Shown: positions 1 to 6,812 of the stretch, piece after piece
Numbering within the stretch: the first letter of the stretch is position 1
Layout of the letters: each line of letters begins with the position of its first letter
From: a virus
Reading direction: 5' to 3' (one strand)
DNA: 21,174 bases
IMG/VR virus record: IMGVR_UViG_3300046005_001702
Location: 1-21,174 of that record
The notes under the pieces: model-generated
Told to the model about the DNA's origin: nothing
Database searches by the model: none
Seen by the model: only the letters and a program-made list of their open reading frames with translations
Program-made: the position numbers and the translations under genes

Positions 1-53
1 GTGGGGGCGCAGGAGGCGAGGAGGAGGATGATGATGGCGGCGAGGGCTTTCAT
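1..53 (-). CDS. Lipoprotein, N-terminal fragment (possible outer spanin or other lysis/envelope lipoprotein)
   Basis: Only the first 17 codons are in the window; the gene runs off the left edge. The visible peptide is MKALAAIIILLLASCAP. It has one Lys, a run of hydrophobic residues and a lipobox L-A-S-C with the cysteine at residue 15, the layout of a signal-peptidase II lipoprotein signal. The ATG overlaps the stop codon of the preceding membrane-protein gene in an ATGA tetramer, so the two are probably translationally coupled. In phages, a membrane protein followed by an overlapping small lipoprotein at the end of the tail genes often belongs to a lysis cassette (i-spanin/o-spanin). That role is inference from layout, because the mature protein is not visible. 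Confidence 0.6.
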   Translation of the reverse strand, partial: MKALAAIIILLLASCAP

Positions 54-433
54 TTGGGTTTTCTGAGTTCCTCGCGCACCCATTCGCGCATCTTTGCTTC
101 GGCGATGGCGTCGCGGTCGGCGGAGTGCAGGATGTAGGCCTCGATCTTGGCGCGGCTGGTGGCGAGTTCGACCGCGTGTTGGCCGAGGATGGTGGCGGTG
201 TTGTTGAGGGAGTTGGCGGCAAAGCCGAGGCACAGCAGCACGATGCTTTGCACCACGCCGACCACCCAGCACATGACCGAGATCCCCCCAGCCATTTTAT
301 CCCGCCACGCCAGCAGCGAGGAGACGACTTTGCGCAGCTCGTCAAACAGCTCCTCTACGGTGTGTAGGCGGCGGCCTAGTTCGTGGGTGTCGGGTGTTTC
401 GGACATGGTCAGATCAAGGGTGGTGGTGGTCAT
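50..433 (-). CDS. Small membrane protein with coiled-coil flanks (holin-, XhlA- or i-spanin-like)
   Basis: A 127-residue protein starting MTTTTLDLTMSETPD. Residues about 11-45 form a charged amphipathic helix. One strongly hydrophobic segment follows at about 48-70 (around ISVMCWVVGVVQSIVLLCLG), then a charged helical tail ending EELRKPK. A longer reading from upstream exists, but this ATG overlaps the stop of the LamG-like tail gene (ATGA at 430-433), which is the usual coupling here. Another ATG (MSETPD) lies ten codons inside. A helix followed by a single membrane span resembles XhlA-like phage membrane proteins. The overlapping lipoprotein downstream also makes an inner-membrane spanin plausible. 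The membrane location is well supported; the lysis role is inferred from position. Confidence 0.6.
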   Translation of the reverse strand: MTTTTLDLTMSETPDTHELGRRLHTVEELFDELRKVVSSLLAWRDKMAGGISVMCWVVGVVQSIVLLCLGFAANSLNNTATILGQHAVELATSRAKIEAYILHSADRDAIAEAKMREWVREELRKPK

Positions 434-1251
434 GGGAGAGACAGGCCGGTGCAGGTTTCCCAGAGGGTTTTGAGGTTGAGGGTGAATGCGTCCGTGTTGG
501 GTTGCGTCATCGCGAGGCCTGCCATCCATGCTCCGTAGCGAGCGTTAGAGAAGCTTCCCCTCGTGCCATTAACAACACCCGCCATCGCGTTAATAGCGGT
601 CGTTGGCACATTCCCGGTGGCCGGGCAGGTGAGCGACGCTAGCGCGCTCGCCCCAGAATTTTTCCGAGTCCTTAGATTTAAAACTCCGGCTGACTTGGTG
701 CCATGCAAGATGCCCACTTGCTCCGAGCCGCTCAAAAATCCGGTTACCTCACCATTGGTCGTGTTGTAGGCCATTGAGACATATTTCAAGTTCGCGTTGC
801 CCGGTGCCGCGAGGCCGTAATAATTTGGATACGACGTGCTGACTCCCATGTGGACCGTCGTCGCGGTCCCCACGTTAGCCTGCGTAATCAGGACGCATGC
901 ACTGGAGTTTCCGGCTGACAACCCCAGGGAGGACGGATCAGTCCCGAAATTGAAATACCCCGTTGATCCATCGCCCTGCACAAATCCCGCGCCGTGGGTG
1001 ACGGTCCCACCAAAAGTGCCGCTGGTGAGGCTCTTGATGCAGATGGCGTTGGCGGCGGCGTTGGCCCAAATCGGCAGATAGAGGCGTTTGTGGGATGTCC
1101 AGCGTGCCGCTGCTTGCTCTGCAAGGACGAACGCGTTGAGCGCGGCCTTCTGGGTGGAGGTGATGGATGACCCGAGTGCGATTTCCACGGCGGAGATGTA
1201 AGCGCCTGCTGCGCTCACTCCGGCAAACATCATGTTTCGTGCGGCGAACAT
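430..1251 (-). CDS. Tail appendage protein with LamG/jelly-roll-like domain (putative receptor-binding protein)
   Basis: A 273-residue protein from the ATG at 1251 (MFAARNMMFAGV). A TTG at 1275 would add eight residues but overlaps the upstream gene; neither start has an SD. An N-terminal helical part (about 1-50) is followed by a beta-rich region with LYLPIWANAAANAICIKSL, GFVQGDGSTGYFNFG and a C-terminal stretch near SNARYGAWMAGLAM and FTLNLKTLWETCTGLSLP. This arrangement is common in phage tail proteins with a concanavalin/LamG-like fold, where a GDGSTGYFNFG-like turn precedes the sandwich and the chain ends in a short helix. It lies downstream of the tail fibre, so a surface-binding role is reasonable. 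No catalytic motif is visible. The family call comes from pattern recognition only. Confidence 0.55.
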   Translation of the reverse strand: MFAARNMMFAGVSAAGAYISAVEIALGSSITSTQKAALNAFVLAEQAAARWTSHKRLYLPIWANAAANAICIKSLTSGTFGGTVTHGAGFVQGDGSTGYFNFGTDPSSLGLSAGNSSACVLITQANVGTATTVHMGVSTSYPNYYGLAAPGNANLKYVSMAYNTTNGEVTGFLSGSEQVGILHGTKSAGVLNLRTRKNSGASALASLTCPATGNVPTTAINAMAGVVNGTRGSFSNARYGAWMAGLAMTQPNTDAFTLNLKTLWETCTGLSLP

Positions 1252-1256
1252 AGCGG

Positions 1257-1637
1257 TTAGATTGCGCGGCCCCAAGCGTCGAAGCCTTCGGCGGGGGCGG
1301 CTAGGGTTCCGGTGCCATCCTCGGCAATGATGATTGCGCGGCGTGGCACCCAGTTTTCGATGGGCAGAAAGTCGACAACGGTTTTTCCGACAAGCGCGGC
1401 GAGGGTGCCGATGTGATCGACGTTTTCGCCAGCGGCGGCGAGGAGCACTCCCGCGTTGGCACCCATGGCGGCAATGATCGCGTCGGGCGTTTCGGATGAG
1501 TCCCAGAACGCGGCGTATCCGACGCGGTGGTCATGCACGCGCTCGGCAAGAGTCGCGTTGAGGCGTGCCAGCATGTGCTCCGCGATTTGTTCTGCAGCGG
1601 GTTTAACTGGTGCGGTGGGTAGGTCGATCAGGTTCAT
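1257..1637 (-). CDS. Hypothetical protein in tail-fibre cluster
   Basis: A 126-residue protein beginning MNLIDLPTAPVKPAAEQIAEHMLARLNATLAERV. The N-terminal half is helical. The second half has alternating hydrophobic segments (IIAAMGANAGVLLAAAGENV, LAALVGKTVVDFLPIENWVP, RAIIIAEDGTGTL). It ends GFDAWGRAI. I do not recognise the family. Its ATG overlaps the stop of the tail fibre gene (ATGA at 1634-1637), and the next gene starts five bases after its stop. It is therefore probably co-translated with the fibre and the LamG-like protein, perhaps as a fibre accessory protein or chaperone. No signal peptide or membrane span is evident, and no SD precedes the start. Confidence 0.6.
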   Translation of the reverse strand: MNLIDLPTAPVKPAAEQIAEHMLARLNATLAERVHDHRVGYAAFWDSSETPDAIIAAMGANAGVLLAAAGENVDHIGTLAALVGKTVVDFLPIENWVPRRAIIIAEDGTGTLAAPAEGFDAWGRAI

Positions 1638-3094
1638 GGCGTGTAATTTTGGATTGCGGAACCATACCAGTTAGTCCCATCGGCGACGAATGAGAGGATG
1701 TCCATGCGGCTTGCGGTGGCGGTGATCGTGGGGGCGGTGCCGCCCGCCCATTTGACGCCGGTGAATGTTCCGGTTAGACTTCCCGCGCCCGTGTTGAGGT
1801 AGAGCACAAACGATTTGCCTGCGGTGGCGGTCGGCATTGTGAATGTGCAGTTGCCGGTGAGCGTGCAGGTTTGGACCGTGCCAGCGGTGAGCGCGATGGT
1901 CTGCGAGGTGCTGCTGTTGCCAATCGCCACCACACCCTCGACGTAGCTGTTGATCACCGGGTTGGTCAGCGTTTTGTTGGTGAGGGCATCGGTCCCCGCG
2001 AGGGTGGCAAAATCCCCGTCTGTAAGCGCGGTGTTGAATTGCGCCACGGTGCCCGTGATCCCGGCGATGGTGGTTTGGTCGCCCGTGTTGGTCCCGCTGT
2101 TGGTGCCGGTGATGTCGCTGGTTAGCGCGATGGTGCCGTCTTTGTCGGGAAATCGCTGCACACGGTCTGCCGTGAGCGTATCGACCGCCGATACCATCAG
2201 CGTATACGCCCCCCGCCACCAACCGAGCGCTCCTAGCAGGCGGGCGACGAATGATCTGTCATCGCCGGAATTTCCAAACGTCGCGTGGTAGTTAGCACCG
2301 TTGCCTGACGCCACCGCAGATAGTGCGTTGCCGTTACTGCTGGAGGCCCTAACACCGTTGCCGTTGGTTGAGGCCCCCGAGATACCAAATGTATTGGTGC
2401 CGGCAAAAGTAATACCCCCTCCCTCCCCTCCAAATTTAACTAATTTGCCAGAGTCGGTTGCGCCATTGCCCCCCGTGCTGGCATCCGTTACGTCCGCACT
2501 AACATGCGTGTGGCTGGATGCGGCGTAAACCCCGCTGTGCGTGTGATTGCCAGCGGCTACCTGCGTCGATCCAGTGCCGATAGATAGGCTGATTTGCTGA
2601 CCCGTGAGGGCGATGCCGTTGCCTGTCACGGTGGCAGCGGCATGCAGCGCGGCTTTTTGGGCGTCCGTGACATAGTTGTCGTCGGCTCCAAGGGCGGATG
2701 CGTAGGCGGTGCTCGCGGTGTAGGCCGCCGTGCCGAGGTTGCCGATATTGGTTTTCTCAGCGTCGGTGACGTAGTTGTCGTCCGCTCCTTTTGCCGGTTC
2801 CGCGTCCGTGATGCCGTAGCCTACGAGCGTCGTCGGCTTCCCGGTCACGCTGCCCCATGCGATTTGCAGGCCGGAGAGCACCCATGTTTTGATCGCCGAG
2901 TAGGTGATCTTCCCGAGGACCCCGCCACTCAGCGCGGGCGCGATCTCGTCGCCGGTGATCGGCGTGATGGTGGCGGCTTCTGGAATACCTAGATCGTCTT
3001 TATCGGCTTTCAATGCCAACGCGGCGGTCACAGCCGCGTCAATCGCCGGGATTAACGCGCCTGCAATGCTTCGGATTCTGTTTCTGATAGCCAT
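1634..3094 (-). CDS. Tail fibre protein
   Basis: A 486-residue protein rich in Gly, Thr, Asn and Ala with several fibre signatures. An N-terminal helix (about 1-35) probably attaches to the tail. GKPTTLVGYGITDA lies at about 86-98. GADDNYVTDA occurs twice (103-112 and 136-145), 33 residues apart. The HTH triplets at 184-186 and 195-197 match the His-x-His motifs that bind metal ions in T4 gp37-type long tail fibres. A segment with RFPDKDGTIALTSDITG, widespread in phage fibres, follows at about 316. The C-terminal part (GKSFVLYLNTGAGS, DGTNWYGSAIQNYTP) looks like a small beta domain at the tip. No chaperone-type autocleavage motif is visible. It lies after the two repeat proteins and is coupled to the next gene by an ATGA overlap. 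Confidence 0.85.
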   Translation of the reverse strand: MAIRNRIRSIAGALIPAIDAAVTAALALKADKDDLGIPEAATITPITGDEIAPALSGGVLGKITYSAIKTWVLSGLQIAWGSVTGKPTTLVGYGITDAEPAKGADDNYVTDAEKTNIGNLGTAAYTASTAYASALGADDNYVTDAQKAALHAAATVTGNGIALTGQQISLSIGTGSTQVAAGNHTHSGVYAASSHTHVSADVTDASTGGNGATDSGKLVKFGGEGGGITFAGTNTFGISGASTNGNGVRASSSNGNALSAVASGNGANYHATFGNSGDDRSFVARLLGALGWWRGAYTLMVSAVDTLTADRVQRFPDKDGTIALTSDITGTNSGTNTGDQTTIAGITGTVAQFNTALTDGDFATLAGTDALTNKTLTNPVINSYVEGVVAIGNSSTSQTIALTAGTVQTCTLTGNCTFTMPTATAGKSFVLYLNTGAGSLTGTFTGVKWAGGTAPTITATASRMDILSFVADGTNWYGSAIQNYTP

Positions 3095-3100
3095 GATGAA

Positions 3101-3760
3101 TTAGCAGGATGAGGCCGCAGGGACGCGGCCAAGGATGGGGATTGAAAACGTAACCTTGCAGGCGATGTTGGCGAGCTGCTTGGACTCACCCGTCTTGCTG
3201 GACGTGCCGTTGTTGCGCGTGGTTCCGACGGATTTCGAGCTTCCGTTCTTCTCGGACGTGCCGTTGCTGGTGGAATTCTTCGTGTTGGTGGAGCTTCCGT
3301 TTTTCTCGGACGTGCCGTTGCTGGTGGACTCCTTCGTATTGGTGGAGGTGCCTTTCTTCTCGGACGTGCCGTTGCTGGTGGACTCCTTCGTATTGGTGGA
3401 GGTGCCGTTCTTGGTCGAAGTCCCGTTTGAGAACGATTTCTTATCGCTCGTGGAGTTCCCGTCCTTCGTGGAAGTCCCGTTTGAGAACGATTTCTTATCG
3501 CTCGTGGAGCTCCCGTTCTTCGTGGAAGTCCCGTTTGAGAACGATTTCTTGTCGCTTGTGGAGTTCCCGTTCTTCGTGGAAGTCCCGTTTGAGAACGATT
3601 TCTTGTCGCTTGTGGAGTTCCCGTCCTTGGTGGAAGTCCCGTTTGAGAACGATTTCTTGTCGCTTGTGGAGTAACCGTTGTTGGTCCGCGTTGAATTCTC
3701 CGACGAATCGGTTGATGACTTGCCTAACGTCGTGCTGGTGGTGTCGAGGGTGTTGGCCAT
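3101..3760 (-). CDS. Ser/Thr/Asn/Lys repeat protein, nine 18-residue repeats
   Basis: A 219-residue protein of unknown function. After a 30-residue Ser/Thr-rich start come nine consecutive 18-residue repeats (residues 31-192). Type A (five copies, 31-120) reads STSDKKSFSNGTSTKNG. Type B (three copies, 121-174) reads STNTKESTSNGTSEKNG. The last copy (175-192) is degenerate. A hydrophobic C-terminal cap of 27 residues follows (ACKVTFSIPILGRVPAASSC). Ser, Thr, Asn, Gly and Lys dominate the repeats and no hydrophobic heptad is present, so an extended beta-type or fibrous structure is more likely than a coiled coil. It lies directly downstream of a second protein with 18-residue repeats and upstream of the tail fibre. 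A linker or shaft of the tail appendage is the best guess. Confidence 0.65.
   Translation of the reverse strand: MANTLDTTSTTLGKSSTDSSENSTRTNNGYSTSDKKSFSNGTSTKDGNSTSDKKSFSNGTSTKNGNSTSDKKSFSNGTSTKNGSSTSDKKSFSNGTSTKDGNSTSDKKSFSNGTSTKNGTSTNTKESTSNGTSEKKGTSTNTKESTSNGTSEKNGSSTNTKNSTSNGTSEKNGSSKSVGTTRNNGTSSKTGESKQLANIACKVTFSIPILGRVPAASSC
3185..3670 (-). repeat. Nine tandem 54-bp coding repeats
   Basis: These in-frame 54-bp units encode the 18-residue repeats of the gene at 3101-3760. Units in the 3400-3670 part are nearly identical at the DNA level, with single changes such as Asp/Asn and synonymous ttatcgctc/ttgtcgctt. That implies recent duplication. The units nearer 3185 have diverged. Confidence 0.9.
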
Positions 3761-3768
3761 GGTGGATT

Positions 3769-4437
3769 TTAGGAAGTGCTAGAGGAGGCTGATGCTGAGG
3801 ATGTGAAATTCTCCGTGCTCTGCGTGGCATCGTGGATGGCGGTGCTGTTTCCCCTGTCGGTAACGTCGCCCCTTTCCGTTGTTTTGTTGTTGTCGGTAGA
3901 ATCGTTGGTGTCGCTCGACGTGCTGAAATCCGTTGTTTTGTTGTTGTCGGTAGAATCGTTGGTGTCGCTCGACGTGCTGAAGTCCGTTGTTTTATTGTTG
4001 TCGGTGGAGTCGTTGGTGTCGCTCGACGTGCTGAAATCCGTGCCGTTGCTTGTATCCGACGAGATGTTCGTGTCGGTGGACGTGCTCGCGTCGGTGCCGT
4101 TGCTTGTATCCGACGAGATGTTCGTGTCGGTGGACGTGCTTGTGTCGGTGCCGTTGCTCGTATCCGACGACGTGTTCGTGTCGGTGGACGTGCTCGTGTC
4201 GTCCGAATGCCGCTCCTCCGTGACCGTGGTCCCGTCGATTCCGCTGTTCACGTCGGTAGAAACCAACACGAGGTCGGATGACTGCCACGTTTGAACCAGC
4301 GTCACCTCGAATCCGACTTCTTTTGGAAGTTCCGCCATGATGCCTTGCTCACGCGCAAGCGCCACGCCTTTGGAGATGTTGGCGACGGTGTTCGCAATGA
4401 ACGCAGGGAGATCGGCGATAGGGATGATGTTTTCCAT
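3769..4437 (-). CDS. Ser/Thr/Asp repeat protein with globular N-terminal domain
   Basis: A 222-residue protein. Residues 1-65 look globular: a helix with LPAFIANTVANISKGVALAR, then LPKEVGFEVTLVQTWQSSDLV, a strand-rich segment. Residues 83-190 are six 18-residue repeats. The first three read like TSTDTNISSDTSNGTDAS and the last three like TSSDTNDSTDNNKTTDFS. The tail (191-222) is Ser-rich and irregular. The repeats are acidic (Asp), whereas those of the next gene are basic (Lys), so the neighbouring proteins could associate by charge; that is speculation. The N-terminal helix followed by a strand with an F-E-V-T pattern faintly recalls the trypco2 domain, but I would not assign it. The gene follows the second adaptor-like gene, so a tail or neck location is likely. 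Confidence 0.6.
   Translation of the reverse strand: MENIIPIADLPAFIANTVANISKGVALAREQGIMAELPKEVGFEVTLVQTWQSSDLVLVSTDVNSGIDGTTVTEERHSDDTSTSTDTNTSSDTSNGTDTSTSTDTNISSDTSNGTDASTSTDTNISSDTSNGTDFSTSSDTNDSTDNNKTTDFSTSSDTNDSTDNNKTTDFSTSSDTNDSTDNNKTTERGDVTDRGNSTAIHDATQSTENFTSSASASSSTS
3868..4191 (-). repeat. Six tandem 54-bp coding repeats
   Basis: These in-frame units encode the 18-residue Asp/Ser/Thr repeats at residues 83-190 of the gene at 3769-4437. There are two sub-families of three units each. Units of the second sub-family are almost identical in DNA (repeated aatccgttgttttgttgttg on the plus strand), showing recent duplication. Confidence 0.9.
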
Positions 4438-4440
4438 GAA

Positions 4441-5295
4441 TTAGAATCCGGGTTTGGTTCTGCAAAGGTTGCGCGGAGTAGCGAGGGTGCGAGGGACGCG
4501 GGTTGCGAAGTCCGACTCCGCCTTTTCCGCGCTCTTCATGACGATGCTGCGGGTGTCCGCGTTCTTCCACATTTCCGAGGTGGCCAGCAGGCCGCGACAA
4601 ATGGGGAGCAGGTAAATTTCGATGTATTCCGTGCGGATTGGCAGGTTACTCCCGGCTGTGAGCAGGTCCGCAAATGCCACACGCGAAGGAGCGAGGGTGA
4701 ATTTAGCTTCGAGCCGATAGGCTCGGCTGGGCAAGGAATCCAAACGGATCACGGCAGGAACCGGAGGCGTTTGGTTGCGGGCGTTTGGCTCAACAATGAA
4801 TGACCGAGGCTCGCCGGTTCTGCGGGATGACTGCCCCACGACGCGGTTTTCAATCTCGCGCAAAGTTTCCAAAATCCGGATGTTTCCGACAACCTCGTCA
4901 TAAGGTTCTGGAACCGTCATGGCGTCGCTGTAAATGATCGCCGAAACGGTGCCAGTGGCCCCGGAATACGGGTGCAGGAGTTCGCCAGCCGCGATGACCT
5001 GGTTGTCGATGTCGTCGCCGTCAACGCGGATGGTCCGGTAAAGTTGATCGTCCGTGAACGCGGTGCCAGTCGTCCCGGTGCTGCCAGTCGTCACGCCGAT
5101 GGACACGGTGGCCGGGGCGGCGAGCGAGAAGCCAACGGTGGTGGTGCGGGACTCATGCGAGGCGAGGGCGTCGAGGCGTTGGATGCCGCCATTGATGGCG
5201 TCCAGTATTTCCTGCCGATCTCTTGAAGACACGTCCGCGAAACTCTCAGCATTGAGGTCTCGGCAAAGTCGGTTGGCGAAGGCGAATGCGTTCAT
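4441..5295 (-). CDS. Probable head-tail connector or tail tubular protein
   Basis: A 284-residue protein. The N-terminal helix contains SSRDRQEILDAINGGIQRLDAL, a pattern common at the start of phage adaptor and stopper proteins. A beta-rich middle follows. The C-terminal half has YRLEAKFTLAPSRV and LPIRTEYIEIYLLPICRGLL, where an I-R-x-E/Y helix near the end resembles tail tubular A and gp4-like connector proteins. It is coupled by ATGA (5292-5295) to the upstream adaptor-like gene. The paired order after the head genes supports a role in the neck between portal and tail. The family assignment is tentative because no diagnostic motif is conclusive. Confidence 0.5.
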   Translation of the reverse strand: MNAFAFANRLCRDLNAESFADVSSRDRQEILDAINGGIQRLDALASHESRTTTVGFSLAAPATVSIGVTTGSTGTTGTAFTDDQLYRTIRVDGDDIDNQVIAAGELLHPYSGATGTVSAIIYSDAMTVPEPYDEVVGNIRILETLREIENRVVGQSSRRTGEPRSFIVEPNARNQTPPVPAVIRLDSLPSRAYRLEAKFTLAPSRVAFADLLTAGSNLPIRTEYIEIYLLPICRGLLATSEMWKNADTRSIVMKSAEKAESDFATRVPRTLATPRNLCRTKPGF

Positions 5296-6113
5296 GCTTC
5301 TTTACTGGAGGATGGGGATTCCTTCACCGGGTTTGGATCGACAAGCCCGAGCTGCTGGCGGGCTTGCTGGTATTCGCGGTCGATGGTTTCCTTCTGCTTG
5401 GGGTCAAGTGCCTCAAACAGATAGTAGGACGAGGCGTGGTAGCGGATGATCGGGATGAGGAGGGTTTCCGCGTAGCGGTGAGGGATTGGCACCGCTGGGC
5501 AGGAGACGAGATCCGCAGTGGTGTAGCGGGGTGCTTCTTTCACCACGTCGAGCAGGAATGCTACGCTGGTGCCGGAAACTGCCGGAGTGATCCGGAAGAC
5601 GGTTTTCGCCGGATCTTCGCCCGCCTGCTTCATGGATTCGATATGGTAGGCCACCGGGCCGGAGGCGGCGTCGCCGTCCAAGTAGAGGTCCACGAATGAT
5701 TCAAACTCGCTGATCGAACCGATCGCCGCGAGCGGTTGCTTGGTGTCGTCGCGGCGGCACGGGCCTTTGACGTTCTGGATCGTGTCCGGCAGGTCATAGG
5801 AATCCTCCGTATCTGCCAGAGTGATCGTCAGCGTCTCGTTCGTCCAGTAGTCGTTGCCGTCGGCATTGCTCCAGACGAGCTGCAACGCGGTGTTGAGATC
5901 GGTGAGAGCGCGGGACTTGGCGAAGTCCGGCGCGGTTTTCGCGCAGAGGAACCCCCACAACGAAAGCGACTCTTGGATGAGACTGCACACCGAGCGCGTG
6001 CGGATGTCGCTCGCGCCGGTGACAACTGCGATGGCGGTAGCCGACTGTAACGCCTCCGCTTGGAGCGCGGCGTTAAAACCTGATACAACTGCGATGGCGG
6101 TAGTGATAGTCAT
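5292..6113 (-). CDS. Probable phage adaptor/stopper protein (head-tail joining)
   Basis: A 273-residue protein. The N-terminus carries a 21-residue duplication (TAIAVVSGFNAALQ and TAIAVVTGASD). Then come a helix with ALTDLNTALQLVWSNADG and YWTNETLTITLADTEDSYDLPDTIQNVKG. This strand-turn pattern, in which Y-x-L-P precedes a comment-type loop, is frequent in phage adaptor proteins (DUF6682/gp4-like). The C-terminal part has IPHRYAETLLIPIIRYHASS and YQQARQQLGLVDPNP, a helix typical of the last segment of these proteins. It precedes another adaptor-like gene, so the two probably form successive rings under the portal. The start ATG follows the upstream stop closely. No SD is present. Confidence 0.55.
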   Translation of the reverse strand: MTITTAIAVVSGFNAALQAEALQSATAIAVVTGASDIRTRSVCSLIQESLSLWGFLCAKTAPDFAKSRALTDLNTALQLVWSNADGNDYWTNETLTITLADTEDSYDLPDTIQNVKGPCRRDDTKQPLAAIGSISEFESFVDLYLDGDAASGPVAYHIESMKQAGEDPAKTVFRITPAVSGTSVAFLLDVVKEAPRYTTADLVSCPAVPIPHRYAETLLIPIIRYHASSYYLFEALDPKQKETIDREYQQARQQLGLVDPNPVKESPSSSKEA

Positions 6114-6116
6114 GGC

Positions 6117-6812
6117 TTAAACGTAACTATTGAAGCCGCTAATTTCGGCCTTGGCGCGAGAGAGTGTCCTTGGTTTTGCTTCTATGAATCGATCTCTCGT
6201 TACCTTGATTGGAGCCGATGCCGTGGCTGAAGTTGAAGCAGTCGCTCGAAAGAATACAAAGAGGCCGCCCGCTATTGCCGTGGCCGCTGCGGTGTTGATG
6301 CAGTGGAAAGCAAACGGAGAGCTGTGGCCGGACAAGAAAGACTTCGCGGATACGGCTTCAAGGCCAATAAAACCGAGATCAACACGGCGTCCCCAATTGG
6401 TTGTCGCCGTGGCCGCTGCGGTGTTGATGCAGTGGAAAGCAAACGGGGAGTTTCCGCCGCTCGTTGTCGCCGTGGCTTTGACTCCATCTAAAAACGACGA
6501 TTCCAACATCACGGCCGCGCCAGAAATCAGAATCCCTGCCACGGCGGCAGAAACCGCTATCGCCTCAGCATACACGATTGCTGCCCCTCCCGCTTTGGGT
6601 TCGTAAAGCGTAAACGTGTATTTGTATGCCTCTTCAGACGCAACGGGAGTGACCGTGAAAGAAAGGCCCGCCACGCCTTCAATGTCTGTTACCGTCGCTC
6701 CTGATGGGAACACCACGCACGGAGCAATCTTCATGCCCGTGGCCAACCCCGAATACGCGGTGGTATTCGAGATTGTCCCAGAAGCATCAGCACATGTCCC
6801 AACAAGAGTCAT
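6117..6812 (-). CDS. Hypothetical structural protein with duplicated segment
   Basis: A 231-residue protein, unusually rich in Ala, Ser, Thr and Gly. Residues about 4-60 (SGTISNTTAYSGLATGMKI, FPSGATVTDIEG, SFTVTPVA) resemble the domain inserted into the Gp80-like protein encoded just upstream, so the two genes share a small beta module. A hydrophobic stretch of small residues at about 80-105 could be a buried strand or a membrane segment. SPFAFHCINTAAATA occurs twice, at 122 and 165, encoded by a 41-bp exact repeat. The ATG directly abuts the upstream stop codon. A virion surface or decoration role is inferred from position only. Confidence 0.5.
   Translation of the reverse strand: MTLVGTCADASGTISNTTAYSGLATGMKIAPCVVFPSGATVTDIEGVAGLSFTVTPVASEEAYKYTFTLYEPKAGGAAIVYAEAIAVSAAVAGILISGAAVMLESSFLDGVKATATTSGGNSPFAFHCINTAAATATTNWGRRVDLGFIGLEAVSAKSFLSGHSSPFAFHCINTAAATAIAGGLFVFFRATASTSATASAPIKVTRDRFIEAKPRTLSRAKAEISGFNSYV

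Noticed and set aside
3185-3670. Possible CRISPR array because of regular 54-bp repeats
   Set aside because: There are no unique spacers. The units are contiguous, in frame and vary as coding sequence.
3135-4294. Plus-strand open frames with regular Val/Phe/Leu/Ser repeats
   Set aside because: They mirror the tandem repeats of the minus-strand genes. The minus-strand readings have proper starts, tight spacing and coherent repeat units.
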